A stretch of 64,000 nucleotides of DNA from a candidate division WOR-3 bacterium (GTDB lineage Bacteria; Hydrothermota; Tepidihabitantia; Tepidihabitantales; Tepidihabitantaceae): contig JBDRTY010000001.1 of NCBI GenBank assembly GCA_039801085.1, positions 819,538-883,537 on the forward strand, given 5' to 3'. The notes beneath the pieces were generated by a model, which saw only the letters and a list, made by a program, of their open reading frames with translations, did not search any database and was not told where the DNA came from. Made by a program: the position numbers and the translations under genes. Of the stretch, positions 53,653-62,937 are shown piece by piece; within the stretch, counting starts at the first letter, position 1, and every line of letters begins with the position of its first letter.

Positions 53653-54879
53653 TTATTTGATTATCACTTTCATTATGCCGGCATTATTCATCAACGAATT
53701 CGGAATGAAAAAGTAAACTCCCGACCTTAATCCATTGAGATTGTTTTCTCCGGGGCAAAGTTCACATAGCTTTTGGCCGGCTATGTCAATGAGTATGCCT
53801 GAAGTAACGCAGAATAATGTCCGGTTTAATATTACAGCAGACTGGGCTCGCTTAAAATTCCACTGAATACCGGGATCTTCAATTCCGATCAACGTGGAAC
53901 TCCAATGTTGTCCGCCATCTGTAGTGACAACTACAACTCCATTACCGGCAGCCATACCGCTCAATGTATCAGCAAAATCGATATCAAAAAGGGTGGAATC
54001 GGCTCCTGAATTCTGAAGAACCCAAGTAATTCCTCCGTCAGTGGTATGAATAATTGTGCCATTTCTGCCACAAGCCCAGCCATAATTACGGTTAATAAAT
54101 TTAACCGCACGCAAAAAGCGGGCATCGGGTGGAACTTGTTGCTGGATCCAGGAATTTCCCCCATCGCTCGTATAAAGTACAACTGCCTGAAAATTCCGAT
54201 CATTTCCGCCGACCACCCAGCCGTTACTGTAATCGGCAAAGTAAACATCATAAAAGTCATAAGTTGTATCCCGGCGCACAATCTGCCAGTTCTCTCCACC
54301 ATCGGTAGTTTTGGCAATCAGCCCCTGGCCTCCCTGGAATGTATCACCGGCAGGCCAGTGTCCGGCTACAAGCCAGCCATAATCATGGTCAACAAACCAG
54401 ACCCCCTGAAACTCTGCAGTGTCTCCTGAAGGAAATGGCGGCACCGGCAGAAAAACCTGTTGCCATTCAGCTCCCCCATTGGTCGTTCGCAACTGAACAA
54501 TATCACCACCCGCTGCCCAGCCAAATTCCCCATCAACAAAACGGATGCGGGCAGCATGTTTAGGACCGCCTAAATTCTGCCTTGTCCAAGTCACCCCCCC
54601 ATCAGTTGTCCCCCATATATCGCCAGCCCGTCCACAGGTCCAGCCGGAATCGGAAGTATAGAAAAATACATCAAAGAAGTCACGAATAGTCGGCACCTCT
54701 ACTGTATCCCAGCTTGAACCAAAATTGCCGGAATGAAGGACCGCGGTCGTTTCAATAGTGACCACCCAGGCATGTACTCCTCCGGAAGGAGTTGCGATAC
54801 CATGGTATATCAGCCCATTTGCAACCGAAACAACCATTAGGCAGACATTGAACATCAGCAACTTTGATTTATGATGCAT
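53653..54879 (-). CDS. Exported BNR/Ycf48-type beta-propeller protein with T9SS-like C-terminus
   Basis: A 408-aa protein. A signal peptide (about 1-22) leads into at least six repeats of the form SGWTCGRAGDIWGTTDGGVTW, GWAAGGDIVQLRTTNGGAEW and GWACGRNGTIIHTTDGGITW, as in the Ycf48/sortilin-like propeller family. The C-terminus has IDIAGQKLCELCPGENNLN and GLRSGVYFFIP, similar to T9SS type A sorting domains. In the surface operon it sits between the two C25 homologues. AGGAG 5-8 nt before the ATG. Surface binding is likely; ligand unknown. Confidence 0.82.
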   Translation of the reverse strand: MHHKSKLLMFNVCLMVVSVANGLIYHGIATPSGGVHAWVVTIETTAVLHSGNFGSSWDTVEVPTIRDFFDVFFYTSDSGWTCGRAGDIWGTTDGGVTWTRQNLGGPKHAARIRFVDGEFGWAAGGDIVQLRTTNGGAEWQQVFLPVPPFPSGDTAEFQGVWFVDHDYGWLVAGHWPAGDTFQGGQGLIAKTTDGGENWQIVRRDTTYDFYDVYFADYSNGWVVGGNDRNFQAVVLYTSDGGNSWIQQQVPPDARFLRAVKFINRNYGWACGRNGTIIHTTDGGITWVLQNSGADSTLFDIDFADTLSGMAAGNGVVVVTTDGGQHWSSTLIGIEDPGIQWNFKRAQSAVILNRTLFCVTSGILIDIAGQKLCELCPGENNLNGLRSGVYFFIPNSLMNNAGIMKVIIK

Positions 54880-54897
54880 AATCTCTCCTTTCTTAAC

Positions 54898-57800
54898 TTA
54901 CTTAATGTAAATTATTCGTGTTGTTAAGGGAAAAGCTTTTCCCTCGGTACTGACCCACCGAATAAAATAGATACCGGATTCAAGTTTCAAATTAGGATTC
55001 TGCCCCAGTTTCATATAGAACCGGTGGTTTCGTTCGATATTGGCATTAATATGGTGAGTAGATACGATATTCCCGGCAACATCCACAAGTTCAATAATTG
55101 ATCTCATGCCGGTATTGCTTGCCTCGATCCAGATCCCATCACGCACAATTGTCGGCTGAATTTTAATCTGGGCAAGTTTAGATTTATCCTTGGCTTCTTG
55201 GATCATAGTAAATGTATCTGGAGGATTTGTTGTAAACTTGATTGCACGGTGATTACAGATTTCTGCTGCCGAAGTGGGGTAGTAACCTCCATAGGTCCAG
55301 GACAGACCGGCTCTGTGGTCCGGGCTTTGAATACCAACTGTTGCAAAATTGTGATTATTATTGGGAATTGAATCGTCATTTCGAACATCAAGGTATTGAC
55401 AGACGATTGGCCCATCGCTGCTTGATGTAGGGTAAAATAACGGATCATAAAGGATCACCTGAAATGTCTGCTGTTCAGCTATGATCGGATTGCGGAAACC
55501 GTGCACATGATAGACATTACTCCACTCAACAATGAAACGGTGTTGCGGTTCATCAAAATAGTAAAAAACTCCGCCCGCATTCAGTGTATCGGTCAGAAAA
55601 TCATCCCAGAGAACCGCCACAAATCCATCCGGTCCCTGAGCCGACGGTATTTCCCAGTTATAAGGTTCGCCCCACCAGGTACTGCCGAACGCAATATAAC
55701 CGTTGTCGGAAATAGAAATTATATCATAGTCATGACAGTAAAACCGGAAGCGGAACGGTAAAGTTACCGGAATCGCCCGGTCCTTGCCTATAAGTACTCT
55801 CTCCCCCTGTCCGCCGCGATTCGGGTCGATTTCATACCAGTCAAAACCCGGGCGCTCCCGGCAGTTTGTATCCAGATCATCATATCCCCAGTATCCGCCC
55901 CGGTCCGGACCAAGAGGCGAGCTGACAGACGGTTTGCCTATTGGCAGGGGAAAATTGATCTGCTGTTGAAATCCTTCGCCAATCAGCCTCAGGTAGAGTG
56001 TAAAACTTCTACCCTTAACTATTTCCGGGGCAGCTCTTACTATGAAATGATCAGTTTCATTGACAATGGATTCCTGCGGTGCAACATTCCCAAAAACAGC
56101 AGCAGAATCGAGGATCTCCACAGCAAAGGGATTGGAAGAGCGTAAGATGCCGACTATTCCGGTTGCAGCGGTTGCCCCCTGGTTTTGAATCATAAATGAA
56201 ACTTCGCTTGTTTCTCCAGGGTCGATAAAACCATTTGTATCATGTATTACTGAACGCAATATTTTGAATTTCGGTCCGGAAACTGCAAGATGGAAATCCG
56301 ATGTCCAGCTGCTGTCGGCAGTTAATATTCTCAACTGCAGATTGATACACTGTCCATTCGTACAAGGAGGGGCAATATATACCGGAAATGGTTCCGCGCT
56401 CCGGACCTCACCAGGAGCCAACGTTCCATAATTTCGTACCGAATCAATCACAACCCCAAAGGAATCCAGTGAACTTAATATCGCTGTTACATTAAACGCA
56501 CTCTGATTTGTTCCATAATTTTTCAAATTTACAGTTAAATTGCTTGTTTCTCCAGGGGTAACCATCGCAGGATTGTGAGACTGATAACCAATCAGCAACC
56601 CGCGGTATTCACCAGTAATTGCCGCCAGATAAGGCTTGAGGTCTCTGCCGGTAACGGTTATATAAAGTGAATCGGTTGTCGTAGTGTTAATTGTGAAGAC
56701 CGCAGCACCTGAAGAGTTGGTCTTCTTGACCGCTTGAACCTCTCCGGGCTTGTAAAGACACACCTGGGCGTCCTTCAACGGCTGTCCTTCGCTATCCCGC
56801 ACTTCAACACTGAACAGCGCAGTTCCTACTGGATAAATAGCAGGATGAGATACACTTATTGTCCTAGGAACACCAAGCCAGATGTTCATCGCCGGATCAC
56901 CAAGGAGATTGTAGACATGAAAGTAAATCTTGAGGTCCGAGGAATCCTCGGGCAGTGGGAAATTAATCAGCTGTTCTATTTTCCCTGCATACATCGCCGG
57001 ACCAAGCGTGACGATTCCCCTCTCCAGCATCGCATTGTAAATACCATAATCCATACAGTTGTTCCAGCGGGTGGAAGTCCCGGTGTAGGATGAACCCCAG
57101 AATGCTACCCCACCGCGCGGACTGACAGGAGTTCCTGCTCTTAACCAGACCTCACCAAAACAGGGATTTGCCTGATAGTTACCGGTGCCGCAATATAAAC
57201 TGGTAATCACCGGCAGTTTCCAGCCATTGTTAAGGTTGGCAACATCTTCACGCCAGAACTCAGGATAAATCCATCCGGTAGCCTGTCCCCAGCCTCTGCC
57301 ATTAATTAATGTTACCCCCTGATTAACAGCGGAATCAATCGGTCCTCGGCCATATCGAGTGGGAGGATAAAACACAGTATCGACGCAATTAAAACCTCGA
57401 TTTAGTAACCGTTCCCGAATTATTCGTTTCGTTACGAGTGCTGTGACCGCCGGGGTTCCTCCTTCCTGATAACTTGTTCCTACCATTAACGCTCGTCTAA
57501 ACCACAGAGTGTCTTCACAATACGGATTGGACTCGTATCCGACAATTTTTGCTACAATACAATCAAGTTCTGAACTGTTGGCTGCCGGAAGTCTGCCGAC
57601 AAAAAGATCTGCAAGATAATCATTTCCATCAACGCAGGCATAAGTATGATCTGTGACACAGGAAGTAGCACCAGGTGTAGGAAATGCGGGGATTTTGTTA
57701 ATCGCGCCCACCAATAGCACATATGTTGGCGCCGGCTCCCAAGTCTGATAAGCATTTTGAATATAGCTTCTTATCTGCTCACGCTGGGTTCCAGTTTCAG

Positions 57801-58263
57801 ATGTTTTTTTGATCCAGACCTTAAAGCCTTTGCGTTCTTTCCAACGGGCGAGTGGTAGTATATTCTCATAAAATTCGTCAGGCACGATTATCAGATAACC
57901 GGGCATTTGTTCATCATGACCTGCAGCAGGCAACCAGGGGAAGAGATAATCTGGCATCAAATTTCTGGGTTGAATGCGATCTAAAGGACAGGAATAATTA
58001 ACAGTAATGTCAGTTTCTTTAATAGACCTGGAAACGATCACCTGAATGACTTCTACCCCGCCAGCTATCATTCGCTTCCCAAACCGGACTGAACCATCTC
58101 CTTCAGCCCTAACCTCCGGAAGTTGGCTATTTACTACCGGTACAAGAAGTGAGGTAACTGTATCATTCTCAGCTGAAGTCAGGCGGAACTGTACGGTAGA
58201 GTTCGTCACCAGATTTGCCTCCGCTGATACTGCAAAAACAAAATACAGCCAGTGTAGCATCAT
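54898..58263 (-). CDS. Gingipain-like C25 peptidase homologue with T9SS-like C-terminus (His replaced by Arg)
   Basis: An 1121-aa exported protein: signal peptide (about 1-15), a C25 propeptide-like segment (20-115), the C25 fold (about 120-470), CARDB/Big-type repeats (around 560-760), a domain around YDDLDTNCRERPGFDWYE and a C-terminal sorting-like domain (IIELVDVAGNIVSTHHIN ... SGIYFIRWV). The gingipain Gly-His-Gly position reads NGRGWGQ with Arg323, and Cys358 in SLYCGTGNYQ is the candidate nucleophile. It is about 40% alike by eye to the 50245-53649 protein over the fold. Start follows AAGGAG; its ATG shares one base with the upstream TAA. Confidence 0.82.
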   Translation of the reverse strand: MMLHWLYFVFAVSAEANLVTNSTVQFRLTSAENDTVTSLLVPVVNSQLPEVRAEGDGSVRFGKRMIAGGVEVIQVIVSRSIKETDITVNYSCPLDRIQPRNLMPDYLFPWLPAAGHDEQMPGYLIIVPDEFYENILPLARWKERKGFKVWIKKTSETGTQREQIRSYIQNAYQTWEPAPTYVLLVGAINKIPAFPTPGATSCVTDHTYACVDGNDYLADLFVGRLPAANSSELDCIVAKIVGYESNPYCEDTLWFRRALMVGTSYQEGGTPAVTALVTKRIIRERLLNRGFNCVDTVFYPPTRYGRGPIDSAVNQGVTLINGRGWGQATGWIYPEFWREDVANLNNGWKLPVITSLYCGTGNYQANPCFGEVWLRAGTPVSPRGGVAFWGSSYTGTSTRWNNCMDYGIYNAMLERGIVTLGPAMYAGKIEQLINFPLPEDSSDLKIYFHVYNLLGDPAMNIWLGVPRTISVSHPAIYPVGTALFSVEVRDSEGQPLKDAQVCLYKPGEVQAVKKTNSSGAAVFTINTTTTDSLYITVTGRDLKPYLAAITGEYRGLLIGYQSHNPAMVTPGETSNLTVNLKNYGTNQSAFNVTAILSSLDSFGVVIDSVRNYGTLAPGEVRSAEPFPVYIAPPCTNGQCINLQLRILTADSSWTSDFHLAVSGPKFKILRSVIHDTNGFIDPGETSEVSFMIQNQGATAATGIVGILRSSNPFAVEILDSAAVFGNVAPQESIVNETDHFIVRAAPEIVKGRSFTLYLRLIGEGFQQQINFPLPIGKPSVSSPLGPDRGGYWGYDDLDTNCRERPGFDWYEIDPNRGGQGERVLIGKDRAIPVTLPFRFRFYCHDYDIISISDNGYIAFGSTWWGEPYNWEIPSAQGPDGFVAVLWDDFLTDTLNAGGVFYYFDEPQHRFIVEWSNVYHVHGFRNPIIAEQQTFQVILYDPLFYPTSSSDGPIVCQYLDVRNDDSIPNNNHNFATVGIQSPDHRAGLSWTYGGYYPTSAAEICNHRAIKFTTNPPDTFTMIQEAKDKSKLAQIKIQPTIVRDGIWIEASNTGMRSIIELVDVAGNIVSTHHINANIERNHRFYMKLGQNPNLKLESGIYFIRWVSTEGKAFPLTTRIIYIK

Positions 58264-59501
58264 TAAAACTCCTTTTTAACAGTAACAATTCCGAGATCCC
58301 GATCAAGCACAAAGAAATAGTGCGTTCCGGGAATTACCCCCACTTTATAAGCATAAGGACTGGCAATTGTTGCCATCAAGAACGGATTTGCTCTGTCGGC
58401 ACAGTTTACTACCGCAACGCCACCGGAACCGCAAGCGACGAATACAAGGGTATCTTCAATGGTTACTGCACTGGCATAACCATTTAACTGCAGAGTAGCA
58501 AACTCAGTTAGATGGCCGGTTTGCTCCTGTTGCAAAAAAATTACGCCGTTTCGTCCATCGGCAACGGTGATAAAACCGTCCCTGCAGTCAACACCGCGGG
58601 CATTCCCATCGGTATCAAAAGTTTCTGTCTGTCGTGGAGGAAAAGTATCTAGTTTCCAAACGGCAATTCCCAGTTGCTCACACGCAACATAAGCGTTTGC
58701 GCTCTCAATGGCGATACTCCGGCAATTACGGGGATAGTAATACTGAAACCGCAGATTGGGATATTCTGGCTGTGATATGTCAACCGCAATAAATTGCGCT
58801 CCGGCAGCAACATATACCCAAGAATCGCGAAGTGCCAGTGCGTAACCATAACCAGGTTGGGGATATTCCAATACACCGGTAATCTTTAGGCTTTCCGGCC
58901 TTACGGCATTGACGATTACAAGTTCCTTATATCCATAAGCCAGGAAAACCAGCGAATCTCTGGCCTTTACCCCCCAGGCTACATTCAGTGAATCCAAGTA
59001 TCTCCCCTGAAGCCTCGGCTGTTCGGGAATACTGATATCATAGACCGCTAAACCAGCCTGTCCATCTGCAATAAAAAGCCTGTTTCCCAGAATTGCAAGG
59101 TCATGGGGATAGCCCTGAGTTTTTAGTGCGCCCACGACCCTGAATCGCTGGAGAATGAAAGAGGCAGCTTCTGACCAGAAACCCCAGATATTACTTTCGT
59201 TACATGCCCTAACTCGCCACCAGTAACGACCGTCAGTTTTGAAATGCAGGTTTGCTGAAGTTGTATTTACAGTTTCCTCAATCACTATTTTGCGGAAATT
59301 TGAATCTGATGCCACCTGAAGAATATAACTTACTGCCGGCTGTTGTGTTTGCCAGCTGAAAGTTATATCCCCTGTCGCAACGGTCTCCCCCACTGGTGAA
59401 TTCAGTATCACCGGCAGGGGTGCAGACACCGGTCTGATACAGGTTAATATCATAGTTGACAGTGCTACTACAAAGAAAATTCCAAGAGATCTGTTTTTCA
59501 T
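58263..59501 (-). CDS. Exported lipoprotein with FN3-like domain and LVIVD-type beta-propeller
   Basis: A 412-aa protein. The signal peptide ends in the lipobox-like ILTC (Cys21). A fibronectin-III-like domain (about 30-115) with FSWQTQQPAVSYILQVASD and RYWWRVRACN follows, then a propeller of repeats such as GYPHDLAILGNRLFIADGQ, GLAVYDIS and FIAVDIS, as in LVIVD-repeat proteins. It is probably anchored at the outer membrane or periplasm. It overlaps the barrel gene by 4 nt and the C25 gene by 1 nt, so its stoichiometry may be linked to theirs. Confidence 0.8.
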   Translation of the reverse strand: MKNRSLGIFFVVALSTMILTCIRPVSAPLPVILNSPVGETVATGDITFSWQTQQPAVSYILQVASDSNFRKIVIEETVNTTSANLHFKTDGRYWWRVRACNESNIWGFWSEAASFILQRFRVVGALKTQGYPHDLAILGNRLFIADGQAGLAVYDISIPEQPRLQGRYLDSLNVAWGVKARDSLVFLAYGYKELVIVNAVRPESLKITGVLEYPQPGYGYALALRDSWVYVAAGAQFIAVDISQPEYPNLRFQYYYPRNCRSIAIESANAYVACEQLGIAVWKLDTFPPRQTETFDTDGNARGVDCRDGFITVADGRNGVIFLQQEQTGHLTEFATLQLNGYASAVTIEDTLVFVACGSGGVAVVNCADRANPFLMATIASPYAYKVGVIPGTHYFFVLDRDLGIVTVKKEF

Positions 59502-60523
59502 TCCTCACCCTCCTGTTTAGGATGACTGGGCGAAACAGACTTCAATCTCACGGTAATCCCCAGACCGGCATGAAATGTACGGTACTCCTTTATTTCTTCA
59601 ATCTTGTTATGATAAGGAGCATCAACATCCCGCCATTCCGGACCGAACCAGAAATAAACTGTGCCCAAATTGAACCGGTAATCAAACCTTAAATTTATTA
59701 TGTGCAACTGGTCAACTCTCCCATAATGAGCAGAATCAACTGGTTCGGCAGTATATAAACGATATTTGTATTCATACTCGGGTCGAAAACCAATTTGCAA
59801 CAGATGAAGACGGGGATGAATCGCCAGTGCCAGAAATAAGCTGTGTTCCAGGTGGGATATATCGGGAATTTCAGCTGCTGCCCGGGCAAGCTTGAAATTG
59901 TAGCCAGACAGGAACCTCAAGCTTGTGCTCTCCCGCCAATTTAGCTTCAGTTCAAAACAGTGGGCTGAGGTATTATAGTACTGAAAAGGTGGTATATAGT
60001 CATAATGCTCAAAACGATAGCTGGGGGTGATACTTATCTTAGCCAATCGCTGTTCAAAACTGATGCCCGCTAACTGTTCACTGAACCGGCACGGGTAATA
60101 CCGGCTGGAATTTACCGGCCGGTAATACCGCAGCAGATAACTGGGCAACCAGCGATAATATAGCAACACCCGGCGGAATCGGCCCAGCTGCTGCTCGAAT
60201 TCAACACCAATCACGCCGTAACTTTTTTCCCGATTTACAAGATAATTATGACCCCTCAGCCGCAGGCTCAGGGAAGTTTTTGGGGAAAAACGAACTGCCA
60301 ACTCACCGACAGTAGTAAAATCAAGGTCGTCAGCGGAACGGTAGGGAAAACGCATTGTATCTTGCCGCTGAAGAAAACTGGTGAGTTCTGAAGGCGAAAG
60401 GCAGAACAAGTTTCGGTCATAGTCGGCGCCCAGATAAAAACTGCTGGAAAACTGTTCTTTGCCTAATGCAGGCAATACAATTATCAGTGGCGCGAGTATC
60501 AGTATCTTCCGGAGATTACTCAT
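59498..60523 (-). CDS. Candidate outer-membrane beta-barrel protein
   Basis: A 341-aa protein with a signal peptide (about 1-21) and many amphipathic strands with alternating Tyr/Arg (TPSYRFEHYDYIP, FRPEYEYKYRLYT, LRFDYRFNLGTVYF), consistent with a 12-16 strand barrel. It ends in a Lys/Pro-rich tail. No family recognised. The ATG at 60523 (MSNLRKIL) follows AGGGG by 6 nt and overlaps the upstream gene by 8 nt. It may be the export pore or porin of the polyglutamate operon; that is inference from position only. Confidence 0.65.
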   Translation of the reverse strand: MSNLRKILILAPLIIVLPALGKEQFSSSFYLGADYDRNLFCLSPSELTSFLQRQDTMRFPYRSADDLDFTTVGELAVRFSPKTSLSLRLRGHNYLVNREKSYGVIGVEFEQQLGRFRRVLLYYRWLPSYLLRYYRPVNSSRYYPCRFSEQLAGISFEQRLAKISITPSYRFEHYDYIPPFQYYNTSAHCFELKLNWRESTSLRFLSGYNFKLARAAAEIPDISHLEHSLFLALAIHPRLHLLQIGFRPEYEYKYRLYTAEPVDSAHYGRVDQLHIINLRFDYRFNLGTVYFWFGPEWRDVDAPYHNKIEEIKEYRTFHAGLGITVRLKSVSPSHPKQEGEE

Positions 60524-61406
60524 ATTTTTCCCCTGCCAGACGTTCAATCGCTACCGCCGCAGTTTTTGCTGGTGTGCCTTTGATTACTACAGTCAGCTGA
60601 TGCTCCCCTTCGGTTAATTCAATAACCAGCGTCTTCTCAGTTGAGGGTATAACCCCGGTTGCTTCCTGATACCGTGCTCCGAACTCCGGTTTTACGCGAA
60701 AACTGTGTTCCTTGAGCAAAGTATCTTTAGTTTTCACTTCTACCAGAAAATTCTGGTGACCGGTCATTGTCGGATCATAATCGATTCGCAACCGCAGTCT
60801 GATTCGACCCGGACCGGAAACGGTAAAGCGGAATGGTGTGTAAGTTTTAATTGGATAATAGAGAGAATCAATTCGATTCTTCCGGGCAGTATCAGAAAAA
60901 ACGAGTGTAAGAGGCGACACCAAATTTAATCTCAACCGTTCCCACGCCCGTGGGGCCTGGAAACGGAAGCGTACCGCAACCGTTTCGGCAGAAGCGCTGT
61001 CCAGTACCAGTCTGACCCCGGGCACAGCTGAGGTCAGTCGCAGATAACAGGAGCGCCATCTGCCGACCGTCTGCCCGGCCGGTCCTTGCGTGGAGCGGGA
61101 AGCGGTTGTTTGGAACCGCAATCGACGGATTGAATCTGTTGTGATAATGCTTAAAGTGTACCATCCCGCAGAACCGGATTTACCTTTGCCCCCAAACCAC
61201 AGTCTTGTATAAATACGGACCCAGACACCGGTATCAGGAATCCCGGTAACTGTGAAATCAGCAAACTGATTTTTTGCCAGCAGATAATAATTAACATCAA
61301 CCGGACGCAGCACCTGCAGTTTTACCTGTCTGATGTCAGAATTTGATAAAATCTGGACTGCTGACGCAACATTGGCAAGAATCAAAAAAAGCCCTAACCG
61401 CTTCAT
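60516..61406 (-). CDS. Exported protein of the pgs-linked operon, unrecognised
   Basis: A 296-aa protein with a clear signal peptide (about 1-16, MKRLGLFLILANVASA) and an all-beta composition rich in paired strands (VNYYLLAKNQFADFTVTGI, FRFTVSGPGRIRLRLRIDYD, TLVIELTEGEHQLTVVIKG). No known motif. It overlaps pgsW by 4 nt (ATGA) and the barrel gene by 8 nt, which links it tightly to polyglutamate synthesis. It may be periplasmic and beta-sandwich in fold. Confidence 0.68.
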   Translation of the reverse strand: MKRLGLFLILANVASAVQILSNSDIRQVKLQVLRPVDVNYYLLAKNQFADFTVTGIPDTGVWVRIYTRLWFGGKGKSGSAGWYTLSIITTDSIRRLRFQTTASRSTQGPAGQTVGRWRSCYLRLTSAVPGVRLVLDSASAETVAVRFRFQAPRAWERLRLNLVSPLTLVFSDTARKNRIDSLYYPIKTYTPFRFTVSGPGRIRLRLRIDYDPTMTGHQNFLVEVKTKDTLLKEHSFRVKPEFGARYQEATGVIPSTEKTLVIELTEGEHQLTVVIKGTPAKTAAVAIERLAGEKYE

Positions 61407-62494
61407 ACTGCCTCCTGTTCCTCTTCAGATTTAACCCCCAGATAGAATTCAATATCATAACGGACAACAAAAATCAGAAGCACTATCAGAACTGCCAAAA
61501 ATACGATTGCCAGACCGACCGAATAGCGACGTTCAGAGAAAAGCCGACCACGCCCAATCTCGGGCAAGGGTTCGGGTGCTACTGGCAAACGGTAATCAAG
61601 GGCAATGCGAGTAGGTTTGGCAATGTGGATTACCCGTCGACCTGACTTGATAAATTCAGCGACAATCCCGCTGCCCACCTTTGTATGCCGGTCTGAAAAT
61701 ATTCTGGTCGGCAGTTTAAGAAGCGGATCGCCAGAGTTGGTAACCGGTAACCCCACCGCAATCAGCAATCGACACCGTCTGAAAACTTCCATGCGATTAT
61801 TGATTGCCTGTATTAAAGATTCTGAGCTCAGCAACGGAACGGACAATGAATCAGCAATGTGTCTCAATATATTTCTCCCTTCAGGAGAAATCCCTCGGCC
61901 ATCATCTGCCTCCCCACCGACAGTTGCAAGCACGGTAGTGTAGTCCCAGATCCCCGCATCACGAAGTAATCGTTCCAGTTCCAACCAGGTAAAACCGGGC
62001 CAGTTTGCACCCCACATTCCGGCACTTTGTGCTGTTACAATGACCGGGGTCAGCCTTAAAGTTCTCACCGCTGCCAGCACCTGAACATTTAATGCTGGAT
62101 AAGTTCCATCCCAGTTAATCGCCACTGTATCATTAGCCCTAACCCCCGCGCGAACTAAAAGTTCAATCAAAGCCGCACTGAAATTCGGATTAGTGACCGT
62201 CAAAGCGTCACTCAAATCACTGCGACCATAGGTTATCGGCGAGTATTGAAGTCCGATCAGGCCGGTTCCGTTGGGATCGTTTACGCTGTCAATTGGCAAT
62301 TCCAGCTTCGTAACCCGGTAATTTTTGATTATACTGAAAGCCTGAGCAGAAAGTTGTGCCGACAGAATCTTCTCAGAATATAAACGGGTTTTGACGAAGC
62401 GCGCGGTTTTCAGTTCGGAGTAGAATAAAATCAGTGCCAGTAAAGCTAAACTGGCGATAACCCAGCGATTTACCTTTCCCCGGCGCCGCCGCAT
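61403..62494 (-). CDS. pgsW: Poly-gamma-glutamate system protein PgsW
   Basis: A 363-aa membrane protein that follows pgsB and pgsC. TM1 is at about 12-26 and a last TM at 326-347. Between them is a soluble extracytoplasmic domain with LIGLQYSPITYGRSDLSD, VAINWDGTYPALNVQVL and VGGEADDGRGISPEGR. The same gene order and layout is annotated as pgsW in several anaerobes. Its function in polyglutamate synthesis or export is not established. Start and stop overlap both neighbours by 1-4 nt. Confidence 0.82.
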   Translation of the reverse strand: MRRRRGKVNRWVIASLALLALILFYSELKTARFVKTRLYSEKILSAQLSAQAFSIIKNYRVTKLELPIDSVNDPNGTGLIGLQYSPITYGRSDLSDALTVTNPNFSAALIELLVRAGVRANDTVAINWDGTYPALNVQVLAAVRTLRLTPVIVTAQSAGMWGANWPGFTWLELERLLRDAGIWDYTTVLATVGGEADDGRGISPEGRNILRHIADSLSVPLLSSESLIQAINNRMEVFRRCRLLIAVGLPVTNSGDPLLKLPTRIFSDRHTKVGSGIVAEFIKSGRRVIHIAKPTRIALDYRLPVAPEPLPEIGRGRLFSERRYSVGLAIVFLAVLIVLLIFVVRYDIEFYLGVKSEEEQEAV

Positions 62495-62937
62495 TACACA
62501 CTCCCGCCGGAAATAACCAGAATTACCAACCGCGTCAGCACTGCAGCAAGGATCATGCTGGAGAGTGTTTCAACCACCCCTTGGCGGTTCATCCAGTAAG
62601 CGATAAGTCCCGGAATGACATATCCGATGACACTCAAATCCAACCGCAGGGAATCTATCGTTACCGGGGGAAAAATTTTAGTAACATACCCCAGAAGATA
62701 CCCTATCAATATACCTAAAAGTAACATCCTCCTTCCGAAAACCAGCATAACCCTTGACAAAGCTCTGATTATGAGAAAGGTTATCATGGCAACCAGTACT
62801 GTTGCCACGATCCGGACCGGTTCAGTCAGCATCAGCGCAATATAGCCGGGAACGACAATCCCCCCGGCAGCAAGCCCGATTGTCTCGGTCAGTAAAAAAG
62901 AAACGAGCATGCCCAGACCAATCGTTTCTATAATCAT
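62494..62937 (-). CDS. pgsC: Poly-gamma-glutamate biosynthesis protein PgsC/CapC
   Basis: A 147-aa integral-membrane protein with four to five helices. GLAAGGIVVPGYIALML and LIGYLLGYVTKIFPP are the family signatures. PgsC/CapC forms the synthase with PgsB and is thought to move the chain across the membrane. It overlaps pgsB by 4 nt and pgsW by 1 nt. Confidence 0.9.
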   Translation of the reverse strand: MIIETIGLGMLVSFLLTETIGLAAGGIVVPGYIALMLTEPVRIVATVLVAMITFLIIRALSRVMLVFGRRMLLLGILIGYLLGYVTKIFPPVTIDSLRLDLSVIGYVIPGLIAYWMNRQGVVETLSSMILAAVLTRLVILVISGGSV

